Positions 1-9,066 of a stretch of DNA of 64,000 nucleotides are shown here, piece by piece (position 1 is the stretch's first letter; each line of letters begins with the position of its first letter). The stretch is from Polyangium sp. 15x6 (lineage in GTDB: Bacteria > Myxococcota_A > Polyangia > Polyangiales > Polyangiaceae): assembly GCF_029960785.1 (NCBI RefSeq), contig NZ_JASBQE010000053.1, forward strand, positions 1 through 64,000, given 5' to 3'. A program made the position numbers and the translations under genes. The notes under the pieces were generated by a model that saw only the letters and a list, made by a program, of their open reading frames with translations, ran no database searches and was not told where the DNA came from.

Positions 1-3000
1 ATCATCTTGAGCGCCGGATACACGAAGGTGCCGACGAGCTGGAGCATGCCGCCGAGCGCATCCGCGCCCGTGGCGCCGCCGAGCGCGCCCGCGACGTCCC
101 CGAGGCCGCCGCCCGCGATGCCGCTGCCGCCGTTACCGCCCGCGCCGCCGCTGCCGCCGTTACCGCCCGCGCCGCCGCTGCCGCCGTTACCGCCCGCGCC
201 GCCGCTGCCGCCTGCGCCGCCCATGCCGCCGGCACCGCCGTCGCCGCCGCTGCCACCCCCACCTCCGGTGCCGTCCGTGCATTCGCCTTCGAGGCAAACC
301 CCGTTGTTGCACGCCGTTCCGTCGGGGAACGTCATGTCGAGCGGGCACGTGGTCGACACGCCGGTGCATTTCTCCGGCACGTCACACAGATCCACGGCCG
401 GCCTGCACGTGACCGTCGTGTCGGCGATCACGTCCGCCGTGCAGCCCTTGCCGACGCCGTCGCATTTCTCCGGCACGTCACACGGCCCGGCCGCAGGGCG
501 GCAGACCGTCATGACGTCGGCCACGAAGTCGAGCGGACAGGCGACATTCGCGCCGTCACACGATTCCGCGACGTCACAAGGGCCGGCCGCGGGTCGGCAC
601 ATCACCATGGGACCCTGGAGGACGTCGTTCGGACACGCGCCGCTCGCGCCCGTGCACACCTCGGCGATGTCGCAGACACCCGCCGCCGCGCGGCACGTGG
701 TGCCGGCGGGTACGAGGACGTCGCCGGGGCAAGCGGCTGTATTGCCGGGGCAAACCTCGGCCACGTCGCAGGCGCCCGCCGCCGCGCGGCAGTTGGTCCC
801 GGCGGCGAGGAAGGTATCGCCGGGGCAACTCGCGCCATTGCCAGGACAAACCTCGGCTACGTCGCAGGCGCCCGCCGACGCGCGGCAGGTCGTGCCCGTC
901 GGGAGGTACGTATTCGCAGGGCAGGCGACGCTGCTCCCGGTGCAGCTCTCGGCCACGTCGCAGGCGCCCGCTGCGGCGCGGCACGTGGTGCCAGCCGGCT
1001 TGAGCGTGTCCGTCGGGCAAGCCGCCGCGTCGCCGGTACAGCTCTCGGCCACGTCGCAGACGCCCGCCTGGGCGCGGCAGGTCGTGCCGGCCGGCTTGAA
1101 GACGTCGTCGGGACAAACCACGCCGGACCCCGTGCAGAATTCGGCCTCGTCGCAGGCGCCCTCGGACGGCCGGCACGACGTCCCCGCCGGGGCGATCACG
1201 TCGGCGGGGCAGGCCGCGCCGTTCCCGCTGCACGTCTCCGTCACGTCGCACGGGCCCGCCGCGCCGCGGCAGATCGTCCCGGCGGCGATGTATTTGTTCG
1301 ACGGGCAGCTCGTCGACGAGCCATTGCACGTCTCCGCGACGTCACAGCCGCCGTTCGCCGCGCGGCACACGGTTCCGCTCACCGCAGGGCCACACGTGCC
1401 GTTCATGGCCGCGCCCTGGGTCACGCTGCACGCCTGGCAATCGGTCGAGACCCCGGAGCCGCAGGCGCTGTTGCAGCACACGCCGTCGATGCAGAAGCCG
1501 CTCGTGCACTCCTCCGCGACATTGCAGGCCGCGCCGTTCGGGAGCTCCTCGAAGAGCTCGAACACGTACGCCGCGCCCGCGTCCCCCTTCGCGTCGAAGG
1601 ACTCGGTGACCGCCCCGACGAGGAAGTGATTGCCGCTCATCGAGACGCTGTACCCGAACAACCCAAGGCCGTTCGGTCCGTCGATCTGCGTGAGCTGCGA
1701 CCAGGTAATGCCGTTGCGCACGAACACGTACGCGGCGCCGACGGCCGAGTTGCCCAGGGGCTCGGCGCGGTACGCGCCGACGACGGCCCGGTCGCCGCGG
1801 ATCGCGACCGCGTTGCCGAAGATCATGTTCTCCACGGCGTTGCCTGCCAGGAGCTTGGCTTGCTGGGTCCACGTATTCACGTTTCGCGTGAACACGTACG
1901 CCGATCCGACGTCGAGCCCGAACCCCGTGTTGTCGTAGGGGCAGCCGATGAGCGCCGAGTCGCCGCTCAAGGCGACCGCGCTGCCGAAACGGTCGTCCGC
2001 CGCGCCGTCCGACGGGCCAATCGAGGCTTGTTGCGTCCACGTGGCGCCGGTCCGGACATAGACGTACACCCGGCCCGCCGCGGTCCCGTGCGGCGAGCCG
2101 ACGAGCGCCGTGTCGGCCTCGACCGCGACGGACCGGCCGAACACCCCTCCCGCGACCCCGCTGCTCGGCAGGATCTGGGCCTGCTGCGTCCACGTGGTGC
2201 CGCTCCGGACGAAGACGTAGGCAGAGCCCGAATCCACGCCGGTCGCGGTGTCGTCGAGATCCGCGCCGACGAGGGCCGTGTCGCCATCGAGCGCGACCGA
2301 CACGCCGAACCCGTCACCCATCGCCGCGTCGGACGCGACGAGCTGCGCCTGAAGCGACCATGACGTGCCATTGCGGACGAAGACGTAGGCCGCGCCCGCG
2401 TCCGCGCCGGCCGCGGTATCGTCGCCCCGGGCCCCGACGAGGGCCGTGTCGCCGTCGAGCGCGACGGACGAGCCGACGAAGTCGTTCTGGGCCGCGCCGG
2501 GCACGACGAGCTTGGCCTGCTGGGTCCACGTGAGGCCATTGCGGATGAACACGTAGGCCGATCCAGCGTCCGTGCCGCCGGCATAACTGTCCCCGTCTGC
2601 GCCGATGAGAGCGGTGTCGGCGTCGATCGCCACGCCGCTGCCGAAATAGTCCGACGCCTGCGCGTCGGAGGCGGTGAACCGGAAGCGCGGGATGGCCACG
2701 AGCGGATCGACGTGGAGCGGATAGGCGGCGCCCGCGTCGTCGACGTGGATCGTGATGCGCCCGCCGCGCACGCCGAGCGAAGACGGCACGGGTTTGCCCG
2801 TGGCGTCGGCGACGTAGAGCTCGCCGTACCGGAGCCGCGCGACGCCTTTGTCATCGACGAGCTCGACCGCTTCCCCGCCTGTCGTGACCGCCGCCGCGAG
2901 CCCGCCCGACACGGCCATTTCGAACGAGAGCTCGCCCTTGCATCCCGGCGCCTTCGCGACATCGAAGCCCTGCTCGATCCCGAGCGGACCGTTCACGTAC

Positions 3001-3437
3001 CACTCCGTCACGTCGCCGCGCCGGTATTCCGTGCGGTTCCCGGAGGCCGTGGGCTCGGCGAGGGCCGGCGCGCGGAGGTCGCCTTCGCAGCCGAAACCCG
3101 CGAACGTCAGCGATGCCTGAAATGCCTCACCGCCGCCCGTCGAGCTCTCGATCCGAACGGACGCGGCGTTCATTTCCGCGACGAACCCTTGCGCCGGATT
3201 GTCCGCGCGGAGCGGTCGCCCCGGCTCTCCCCGGGCGAAACGATACGCCTCGCCCGCCTCGGCCTGCCGCGCCGCGATCGCCGCCGCACGGAGCGCGATT
3301 GGCATCTCGGCTGTCGCGGAGCTCGGAAGCACCGCCATGTCGCGTGGCCGCTCCTCGGGCGCGCCGCTCCGCTCCCCGCACGCCGTCGCCCCGAGGAGGT
3401 ACAAGAGCCCGATCGATGTCAGGGATGCCGCTCGCAT
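1..3437 (-). CDS. Giant lipoprotein-like surface protein: FG-GAP repeats plus 11 Cys-rich repeats (C-terminus beyond window)
   Basis: About 1145 residues are visible and the frame is still open at base 1, so the C-terminus is missing. The ATG at 3437 gives a hydrophobic leader (TSIGLLYLLGATAC), probably a lipoprotein signal although the lipobox is imperfect. Residues ~250-620 hold seven FG-GAP-type repeats with cores such as FGSGVAIDAD and AYVFVRNG, which suggests a beta-propeller-like fold. Residues ~630-1050 hold eleven ~31-residue units of the type CR..AG.CDVAE.C.G....CP.D, resembling the disintegrin-like Cys repeats of myxobacterial surface proteins. A Gly/Ser/Asn-rich linker follows (residues ~1055-1105). 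The role is probably adhesion or surface display; this is inference. Long plus-strand frames opposite it are codon-bias shadows. Confidence 0.85.
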   Translation of the reverse strand, partial: MRAASLTSIGLLYLLGATACGERSGAPEERPRDMAVLPSSATAEMPIALRAAAIAARQAEAGEAYRFARGEPGRPLRADNPAQGFVAEMNAASVRIESSTGGGEAFQASLTFAGFGCEGDLRAPALAEPTASGNRTEYRRGDVTEWYVNGPLGIEQGFDVAKAPGCKGELSFEMAVSGGLAAAVTTGGEAVELVDDKGVARLRYGELYVADATGKPVPSSLGVRGGRITIHVDDAGAAYPLHVDPLVAIPRFRFTASDAQASDYFGSGVAIDADTALIGADGDSYAGGTDAGSAYVFIRNGLTWTQQAKLVVPGAAQNDFVGSSVALDGDTALVGARGDDTAAGADAGAAYVFVRNGTSWSLQAQLVASDAAMGDGFGVSVALDGDTALVGADLDDTATGVDSGSAYVFVRSGTTWTQQAQILPSSGVAGGVFGRSVAVEADTALVGSPHGTAAGRVYVYVRTGATWTQQASIGPSDGAADDRFGSAVALSGDSALIGCPYDNTGFGLDVGSAYVFTRNVNTWTQQAKLLAGNAVENMIFGNAVAIRGDRAVVGAYRAEPLGNSAVGAAYVFVRNGITWSQLTQIDGPNGLGLFGYSVSMSGNHFLVGAVTESFDAKGDAGAAYVFELFEELPNGAACNVAEECTSGFCIDGVCCNSACGSGVSTDCQACSVTQGAAMNGTCGPAVSGTVCRAANGGCDVAETCNGSSTSCPSNKYIAAGTICRGAAGPCDVTETCSGNGAACPADVIAPAGTSCRPSEGACDEAEFCTGSGVVCPDDVFKPAGTTCRAQAGVCDVAESCTGDAAACPTDTLKPAGTTCRAAAGACDVAESCTGSSVACPANTYLPTGTTCRASAGACDVAEVCPGNGASCPGDTFLAAGTNCRAAAGACDVAEVCPGNTAACPGDVLVPAGTTCRAAAGVCDIAEVCTGASGACPNDVLQGPMVMCRPAAGPCDVAESCDGANVACPLDFVADVMTVCRPAAGPCDVPEKCDGVGKGCTADVIADTTVTCRPAVDLCDVPEKCTGVSTTCPLDMTFPDGTACNNGVCLEGECTDGTGGGGGSGGDGGAGGMGGAGGSGGAGGNGGSGGAGGNGGSGGAGGNGGSGIAGGGLGDVAGALGGATGADALGGMLQLVGTFVYPALKM
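121..201. repeat. 27-bp perfect tandem repeat, 3 copies, inside the Gly-rich linker
   Basis: Three identical 27-bp units occupy 121-147, 148-174 and 175-201. A degenerate continuation runs to about 260. On the minus strand each unit encodes nine residues of a Gly/Ala/Asn/Ser linker (GGAGGNGGS type). The array lies within the coding sequence and keeps the frame, so copy-number change by slippage would alter linker length without a frameshift. Confidence 0.9.
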
Positions 3438-3482
3438 GCGCGACGCCTAGCCATGTCACCGGACGGAGTCGAGCTTTCTTTT

Positions 3483-3519
3483 GTTGCAAAATCGCGAGAG
3501 CGATTCGCGATCTTGCAAC
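3483..3519. promoter_or_regulatory. 15-bp-arm inverted repeat between the HExxH gene and the giant lipoprotein gene
   Basis: Arms GTTGCAA-A-ATCGCGA (3483-3497) and TCGCGAT-C-TTGCAAC (3505-3519) pair perfectly except for one central mismatch, around a 7-nt loop. The element starts 18 bp past the stop of the minus-strand gene ending at 3538 and sits 46 bp upstream of the start at 3437. No T-run follows on either strand, so an operator or mRNA-processing hairpin fits better than a classical terminator. Function is inferred from position only. Confidence 0.6.
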
Positions 3520-3537
3520 GATGAACGGCGCGCGGCC

Positions 3538-5229
3538 TCAAGGTATGTCGACGAATGCTTCGCGATCGAGCTCGTAGCAGGCGCAGATCCGCGCCGTCGC
3601 CGCGAAGAGCGCCCGCACGTGCTCCTCGGAGAACACGCCGGTCCGGACGAAGTACGCCTCGAAGTAGGACGTCTCCAGGAAGTAACGGATCGGGTCCCGG
3701 AACGACGCGAGCCCGAGGTACTGCACTTCGACCGCGTGCCGCGTGAGCTGCGCGAGCGGGCCGAGGTCCTCGTTCAGGTGGTGGCGCACGTTCGTCCGGA
3801 CGTACGATTCGAGCTCCTCGGGCTGCAGGTAGCTCCGGAAAAACACGTTCGACGCGTAATCGGCGATCCGCGTGAGCATGACCCGAGCGAGCGCGCGCCC
3901 GGGGTGGGCTGCATCGGCGCCGAGCTCGTCGAGCTCGCTTTTCACGTCGCCTTCGAGGCGCGCGGGCATGGCGGCGACGAGCGTGTCCCAGCTCGTCTCG
4001 AGCGCCGCGAGGGCCTCGGCGTATTCGGGCATTCGCGCCTCGGGGATCCGCACGAGGCCGGCCTCGTGCACGAGGTGGCCCCATTCGTGGACCACGCGCG
4101 CGGCGAGGAGCTGCCGGTGGTACGGCGGCCCTTCCTCGCGCAGCGGATCGAAGCCGGGCTGGCGCAGCTCGTACACGATGCGGCGCAGGTCCGCGCGCAC
4201 GTACACGCCGCCTTCGAGATCCACCTCCGCGCTCGTCCGAAACAGCACGTCGGGATCCCGGAGCGTCGCGAGCACGGCGCGGCTCTTGTCGCTCGCGAGC
4301 CGGAGGTCCTCGCGCAAGCTCTCGCCCGCGCGCGGGGAGACAAGGGGCGCGAGCGCTTTGCGGGCTTCCTCGAGGTTCGTCGCGTCCTCCGGCCGATACA
4401 CGATACGATCGGGCGGCTCCACGAGGAGGACGTCCGGGCGCTCCTCCGAAAGGAAAACGCACACGGAATCGACCGCCTCTCGCCCTGCGGCCCGGGGCGC
4501 CTGCGCCGCGAGGAAGGTCGCCTCCATCTCGCGGGCCGCGGCGTCGAACGCGCCGAAGAGGGCGAGCAGGTCCGGACGTGTTCCCTTGGGGATCAAAAGA
4601 TCCGCGCCGTCGACGTGGCCGAGCGGCTCGTTCGTCCCGGCCGGCGGCTCGCGCAGCGGGAGGTGATACAGCGTCCGGATCCACGGCAGCGCGCGGGCGA
4701 GGGCCACGAAGGCCGGAGCGTCGGGCCGCGTCGAGCGCGAGGCGGCGCGGGAGAAATCGTGCAGCTCGTCCTCGGTCCGCGTGAGGAAGTAACTCAGGTT
4801 GAAGCAGACGGCCGCGCGCAGGGCCTTGAGGAAGGCGAGGCGCTCGACGTGGAAGATCTGATAACAGACGTACTCCTCGTGCGAGCGCGCGGGATCGAGG
4901 TCCGAGGCGTACAAGGTCCACGTGACGCCGAGGAAAGGCGCGCTGTACGGCCGGACGCGCGAGGGATCCGTGACGACGAGGACGTTCGCCTTGCGCGGCG
5001 GCAGCCACGAGCCCGGCGCGCGGGCGTGCAGCGAGGCCGCGCGCTCACGGTAGAGCCGGTAGCCGTGCTCGAACAGGGCGATCCGCTCCTCCGACAAACC
5101 ACGCCCCTCGCGGAGCAGCGCCCGCACCTCGGCCGAGACGGAGCTCTCGTCGAGGTGCTCGGCCGGGATCAAGAAAGCGCCTGGGTGGGCCATGCAGAAT
5201 CGTTCGAGGTTCAAGCAAGCCTCTCTCAC
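3538..5229 (-). CDS. Uncharacterised protein with an HExxH (HEWGH) zinc-peptidase-like motif
   Basis: 563 residues. The start chosen is GTG at 5229: it overlaps the TGA of the upstream gene (GTGA) and has GGGAAG about 8 nt before it. A later ATG at 5193 has no visible ribosome binding site. Around residues 381-385 lies HEWGH, followed by LVHEAG, the arrangement of a zincin active site (two His plus Glu, with a possible downstream Glu ligand). No signal peptide or membrane helix is visible, so it is probably cytoplasmic. The rest is acidic, helical and unrecognised. Translational coupling suggests it works with the membrane protein encoded just upstream. Peptidase activity is inferred from the motif alone. 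Confidence 0.75.
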   Translation of the reverse strand: MREACLNLERFCMAHPGAFLIPAEHLDESSVSAEVRALLREGRGLSEERIALFEHGYRLYRERAASLHARAPGSWLPPRKANVLVVTDPSRVRPYSAPFLGVTWTLYASDLDPARSHEEYVCYQIFHVERLAFLKALRAAVCFNLSYFLTRTEDELHDFSRAASRSTRPDAPAFVALARALPWIRTLYHLPLREPPAGTNEPLGHVDGADLLIPKGTRPDLLALFGAFDAAAREMEATFLAAQAPRAAGREAVDSVCVFLSEERPDVLLVEPPDRIVYRPEDATNLEEARKALAPLVSPRAGESLREDLRLASDKSRAVLATLRDPDVLFRTSAEVDLEGGVYVRADLRRIVYELRQPGFDPLREEGPPYHRQLLAARVVHEWGHLVHEAGLVRIPEARMPEYAEALAALETSWDTLVAAMPARLEGDVKSELDELGADAAHPGRALARVMLTRIADYASNVFFRSYLQPEELESYVRTNVRHHLNEDLGPLAQLTRHAVEVQYLGLASFRDPIRYFLETSYFEAYFVRTGVFSEEHVRALFAATARICACYELDREAFVDIP

Positions 5230-6467
5230 CGCTGCTTCCCGAGGACCGCCGCGAGCCCGGTGCATTTCTTCCCGCGCTCGATCCCGAACGACGCCGCGAA
5301 GTCGCAGAGCTTCTTGCCGAGCTCCATGTCCTCGGGTTTTCCGCTCACGATCGCCCTCGCCGCCGCCGGCTCGGCGCGCCGCGTGAGTTCGTCCCGGTAC
5401 GGCTTCGTGGAGAAGTCCTTGCCGCGGAGCGCGTCGCGCAGGTCGTCGGAGACGCGCGTCGCCTCGGTCCACGCCTTCGTCGAATCCGCCGCCGCCGCCG
5501 CGTACGTCCCGAAGAACCGGTCCTTCGACGGGCTGTCCTGGCAAGGCATGTCCTTCGGCGTCGCGAGCAGATCCTCGACGCCGAGCTCGCGCTTCTGCGC
5601 GCGTTCGAGGCGCGGCGCCGCCTCCTTGGCGAGCGCGAGATCGTCCGCCGAGAGCTTGCCCGCGTCGAAGTTTTTCGCGAGCGTCTCGCAAGCCGCGACG
5701 TACCGGGCGCGGGCCCGCCCGGTCGCGCAGGCCTCGAGGCGCGATTTCTCGCCCGTGACCTGCTCCGGCGTCGCGAGCGTGATGTCCTCGGGCGCGAGCT
5801 TCTCGACCGCGCACGGATCCTCCGCGCGGAGCGCGACGTCGACGCGGGTGCGGGCCTGCTCGATCTGCTTCGTCTTGTAGGCCGATCGCCACGCGACCGA
5901 GAACGATCCGAGGATGACGATCACGAGCGCCGAGCGGACGAGGAGCTTCCGCCGCGCATACCGCGCGTGCAGCGGGCTCGATTCGAGCCGATCGCCGCAC
6001 TGCAAGACGAGCGTCTCCCACCCGGAGACCTCCGTGCCGAAGAGCTCGATGGGCCCGCAGACCCTCGGATCGGTCGTGAACCGCTTCGCGACTTTGAAGA
6101 GCGCCTCGGCGCCGGTCTGCTTTCGCGCATCGAAGGCCGCTCCTCGCGTGGGGCCCGAGAGCGGGCCGCCCACCGTGGCCATGTGCTGTTGCACGGCGCG
6201 CAGCGCGGCGATCTGGGCGGCCTCCAGGCGATCGAGCGCGGGCAAGAGCGCGTCCCACGGCAGCAGCGCTTCGACGTCGACCTTCCGGAACTTGAAGACC
6301 GCGGCGGCCTTCTCGATGCCCTGCTGCAGACCGGCGAGCAGATCGGCCTTCGAGAGCGCGGCGATCCCCTCGCCGATCGCCCCCTCGCCGAGGCGCGCGT
6401 TCGCGGCCTGGATCGGCGCGAGCGCGGCCTTCACGAGGGCATCCCCGAAGTCCTTCCGTTCCGGCAT
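5226..6467 (-). CDS. Single-pass membrane protein of unknown function
   Basis: 413 residues starting at ATG 6467. The N-terminal ~170 residues look soluble and helical. One hydrophobic segment follows a basic patch (RRKLLVRSALVIVILGSF, ~residues 170-190). The C-terminal ~220 residues are charged, Ala/Lys-rich and helical, with several isolated cysteines. No family is recognised. It is the first gene of a two-gene unit whose partner (HEWGH protein) overlaps its stop by 4 bp. The 89-bp gap to the divergent monooxygenase gene must contain both promoters, but no clear -35/-10 pair was identified. Confidence 0.75.
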   Translation of the reverse strand: MPERKDFGDALVKAALAPIQAANARLGEGAIGEGIAALSKADLLAGLQQGIEKAAAVFKFRKVDVEALLPWDALLPALDRLEAAQIAALRAVQQHMATVGGPLSGPTRGAAFDARKQTGAEALFKVAKRFTTDPRVCGPIELFGTEVSGWETLVLQCGDRLESSPLHARYARRKLLVRSALVIVILGSFSVAWRSAYKTKQIEQARTRVDVALRAEDPCAVEKLAPEDITLATPEQVTGEKSRLEACATGRARARYVAACETLAKNFDAGKLSADDLALAKEAAPRLERAQKRELGVEDLLATPKDMPCQDSPSKDRFFGTYAAAAADSTKAWTEATRVSDDLRDALRGKDFSTKPYRDELTRRAEPAAARAIVSGKPEDMELGKKLCDFAASFGIERGKKCTGLAAVLGKQR

Positions 6468-6556
6468 CGTGCGAATCCTACCCCTCGAACACGCCGATTT
6501 CCTAGTATGATGCCGGAGGGCTGCGGCGTTCGGCGCGGCGAACGGAGGGAGCGGCG

Positions 6557-8233
6557 ATGGCGTTGGATGCGCTCGTGGTGGGGGCGGGCCCGGTGGGGCT
6601 CGTGATGGCGGCGGAGCTCGCGCGGCACGGTCTCTCGTGCCGGATCATCGACCAGGGCGAAGGCCCTTCGATCTGGTCGAAAGCGCAGGTCATCCACGCC
6701 CGCACGCTCGAATGTTTTCACGACATGGGCGTGGTCGACCCCATCCTCGCGCGCGGCCGGCAGGTCGGGGGCGCGCGCGTCATGACGCCCGCGCTCGAGC
6801 GTATCGCGCGGGTCGAGATCAGCGGAATCGACTCGCCGTATCCTTTTCTGCTGAGCCTCTCGCAGCGCGAGACCGAGCTCGTGCTCGCCGAGCACCTCGA
6901 ACGCGCGCACGGCATCAAGGTCGAGCGCAAGGTCAAGCTCCAGAGCTTTTCGCAGGACGAGGGCGGCGTGACGGCCGCGCTCGCCGCGGAGGACGGCTGG
7001 CTCGAGGAGGTGCGCGTGCCGTATCTGCTCGGCTGCGACGGCTCGCACAGCACCGTTCGCAAGGCGCTCGACCTTCCGTTCGAGGGCTCGACCTACGATG
7101 TGCGCATCATGCAGGCCGACGTCCGCGTCGAGCTCCCGGTCGCGGTGCACGAGGACGAGCTCGCGATTTTCCTCGGCCCGAGCGGCATGCTCGCCTTCTT
7201 CCCGCTGCCGGGCGAGGGGCGGTATCGCATGCTCACGTTCGTCGATCCCGACGACGATCGCCCCGTCGAGCTTTCGTCGTTCCAGGCGCTACTGAAGGAG
7301 CGTGGCCCCGCGGGTTCGTCCCTCGGGGATCCCGCGTGGATGATCGATTTCCGCATTCATTGCCGCATCGTCCCGCATTACCGCGTCGGCCGCGTGTTCC
7401 TCTCCGGCGACGCGGCGCACATTCACAGCCCGGCGGGCGGGCAGGGGATGAACATGGGGATCCAGGACGCGTACAACCTCGCCTGGAAGCTCGCGCTCGT
7501 GGCGCGCGGCGTGGCGAAGGACGCGCTCCTCGATTCGTACGAGGCCGAGCGGCGGCCCGTGGCTGCGGAGACGTTGCGCTTCACGGACGTGAGCACGCGC
7601 GGGCTCCAGACGGCGCTCACGCTGAAGAGCCCGCTCACGATCGGGATCCGCAACCACCTCATGAACTTCGTGACGAGCCTCGGCTTCGTGAAAGAGCGCG
7701 CGGGCCGGACGGTGTCGCAGATCGAGGTCGCCTATCCGAAGAGCCCGATCGTCGGGCAGGACCAATCGTCCTTGTGGAACATCCGCGTCACCGGCTCGGA
7801 CGAGCGCCCGGGTTTGTCGGACTGGATCCATTTCGGCGACGGCCCCGCGCCCGGGGCGCGCGTGCCGGACATGCCGGTCGGCAGCGACACGCTGCACAAC
7901 CTCCTCCGCGGCACGCAGCACACGCTGCTCTGCTTCGACGGCGCGGCCGCGACGAACGAGGGCTACGAGCGGCTCGGGCGCGTCGTGAACGTGGCGCGGG
8001 CGCGGCTCGGCGAGCGCGTGCGTGCGTATGTCATCGTCCCCGGGTCCGAGATCCCCACGGCCTTGCCCGCGGACGTGCCCGTCCTGCTCGATCCGGACGG
8101 CGAAGTGCACCGGCGCTTCGGCGCGCGCTCCGAGAGCATTTACATGGTGCGACCCGACGGGTACGTCGGCTATCGCAGCCAGCCGGCGGACGAGGAAAAG
8201 CTCGCGGCGTGGCTCGATCGCCTCTTCGTATGA
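6557..8233 (+). CDS. FAD-dependent aromatic monooxygenase (PheA/TfdB-type, class A flavoprotein)
   Basis: 558 residues starting at ATG 6557, with a GGAGGGAG ribosome site. The three class A signatures are present: the N-terminal dinucleotide fold VVGAGPVGL, the DG motif in GCDGSHSTVRKAL (~residue 160), and the GD motif in LSGDAAHIHSPAGGQGMN (~residues 285-300). The C-terminal ~170 residues match the thioredoxin-like domain of phenol hydroxylase/TfdB-type enzymes. The family uses NAD(P)H and oxygen to hydroxylate phenolic or polyketide substrates. There is no biosynthetic cluster around it, so the substrate cannot be named. It converges with the next gene, leaving only 3 bp between stops. Confidence 0.9.
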   Translation: MALDALVVGAGPVGLVMAAELARHGLSCRIIDQGEGPSIWSKAQVIHARTLECFHDMGVVDPILARGRQVGGARVMTPALERIARVEISGIDSPYPFLLSLSQRETELVLAEHLERAHGIKVERKVKLQSFSQDEGGVTAALAAEDGWLEEVRVPYLLGCDGSHSTVRKALDLPFEGSTYDVRIMQADVRVELPVAVHEDELAIFLGPSGMLAFFPLPGEGRYRMLTFVDPDDDRPVELSSFQALLKERGPAGSSLGDPAWMIDFRIHCRIVPHYRVGRVFLSGDAAHIHSPAGGQGMNMGIQDAYNLAWKLALVARGVAKDALLDSYEAERRPVAAETLRFTDVSTRGLQTALTLKSPLTIGIRNHLMNFVTSLGFVKERAGRTVSQIEVAYPKSPIVGQDQSSLWNIRVTGSDERPGLSDWIHFGDGPAPGARVPDMPVGSDTLHNLLRGTQHTLLCFDGAAATNEGYERLGRVVNVARARLGERVRAYVIVPGSEIPTALPADVPVLLDPDGEVHRRFGARSESIYMVRPDGYVGYRSQPADEEKLAAWLDRLFV

Positions 8234-8236
8234 ATC

Positions 8237-9061
8237 TCAGTACCGGACGCCGTTGTAGAAGACGAACTCGCCGCGGGGCACGCCCTCGGCGAGTGTCTCT
8301 TTGACGCCGGGCTCCCATCGTTTGTCCGTCCAGGTGGGGAAGCAGCGCCCTTGGTTCGCGAAGTAGCCGTTCCTGCAGCCGTTGGCCGAGCTCGGCAGCG
8401 CGTCGGGGCTCACCCAGTGCGTCGATCCGTTCGTCGGATCGTTCTTCGCCGGATCCTTGTCGCGGAGCCTGCGGCAGGCGGCCTCGATCGAGTCCGTCAT
8501 CTGTTTCGCGAAGAGCCCGGCGTTGCTGTCGTTCATGCCCTGGGCGCGCGTCCCGATCGATTTGTAATGCGAGATCTCGGCGGCGTTGTTCGGCACGCGC
8601 GGGACGCCACCCGTGCGGTTCATGTACGCGTAGGCCACGGCCGTCTTCGCGTTCATGCTGTGCGAGCCCGCCTCGTTGTACACGACGTTCGCCAGGTTCA
8701 TGAGCCCGTCGCCGTGGCAGGCGCACTCGTTGATCTTGTCGTTCAGATCCTTCTTGCGTTGCTTGAGCTCCTCGCCGTGCCGCTTGAGGTTCTCGAGGTT
8801 CGGATCGCCCTCGGTCGACCAGCCCTTCTTCTTGTAAGACGCGATCTTCGAATCGAGGTTGTTCTGGTTGTTCGTGATGGCCGTGTCGAGCTTCGCGTTG
8901 ACCGCGGCGATGTCGGCCTTCATCTGCGGGCTCATCGTCTTTTCCGGATCGCAGGGGCAAGGCTTGACCGCGCTGCCCTCGTCAGGCGACGAGACCTGCT
9001 TCGAGTCCGCTTCTCCGCTCGACGAGGCCTTCTCCGGTGTGCCTCCGCCCGGAAATCCCAT
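8237..9061 (-). CDS. SleB-like cell-wall hydrolase, possible secreted effector
   Basis: 274 residues. ATG 9061 is preceded by AAGGAG at ideal spacing; longer upstream extensions of this frame run over the neighbouring gene. Residues ~1-130 are Ser/Glu/Lys-rich with a coiled coil and several Cys. From ~130 on, LANVVYNEAGS, AVAYAYMNR and later Asn/Trp-rich motifs resemble the SleB/CwlJ Hydrolase_2 fold, where the Glu of the NEA motif is the likely catalytic acid. No Sec signal is seen. A myxobacterium does not make Bacillus-type spores, so a role as a contact- or phage-tail-type effector is plausible. That is inference from the missing signal peptide and the partner gene just upstream. Confidence 0.7.
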   Translation of the reverse strand: MGFPGGGTPEKASSSGEADSKQVSSPDEGSAVKPCPCDPEKTMSPQMKADIAAVNAKLDTAITNNQNNLDSKIASYKKKGWSTEGDPNLENLKRHGEELKQRKKDLNDKINECACHGDGLMNLANVVYNEAGSHSMNAKTAVAYAYMNRTGGVPRVPNNAAEISHYKSIGTRAQGMNDSNAGLFAKQMTDSIEAACRRLRDKDPAKNDPTNGSTHWVSPDALPSSANGCRNGYFANQGRCFPTWTDKRWEPGVKETLAEGVPRGEFVFYNGVRY

Positions 9062-9066
9062 CGCAA

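Noticed and set aside
7..1629. Plus-strand 540-codon Pro/Ser/Ala-rich open frame
   Set aside because: It is antisense to the Cys-repeat lipoprotein. Its composition follows from the minus-strand codons, and it has no ribosome site or recognisable domain.
5193..5193. ATG at 5193 as start of the HExxH gene
   Set aside because: No ribosome site; GTG 5229 overlaps the upstream stop and has GGGAAG upstream.
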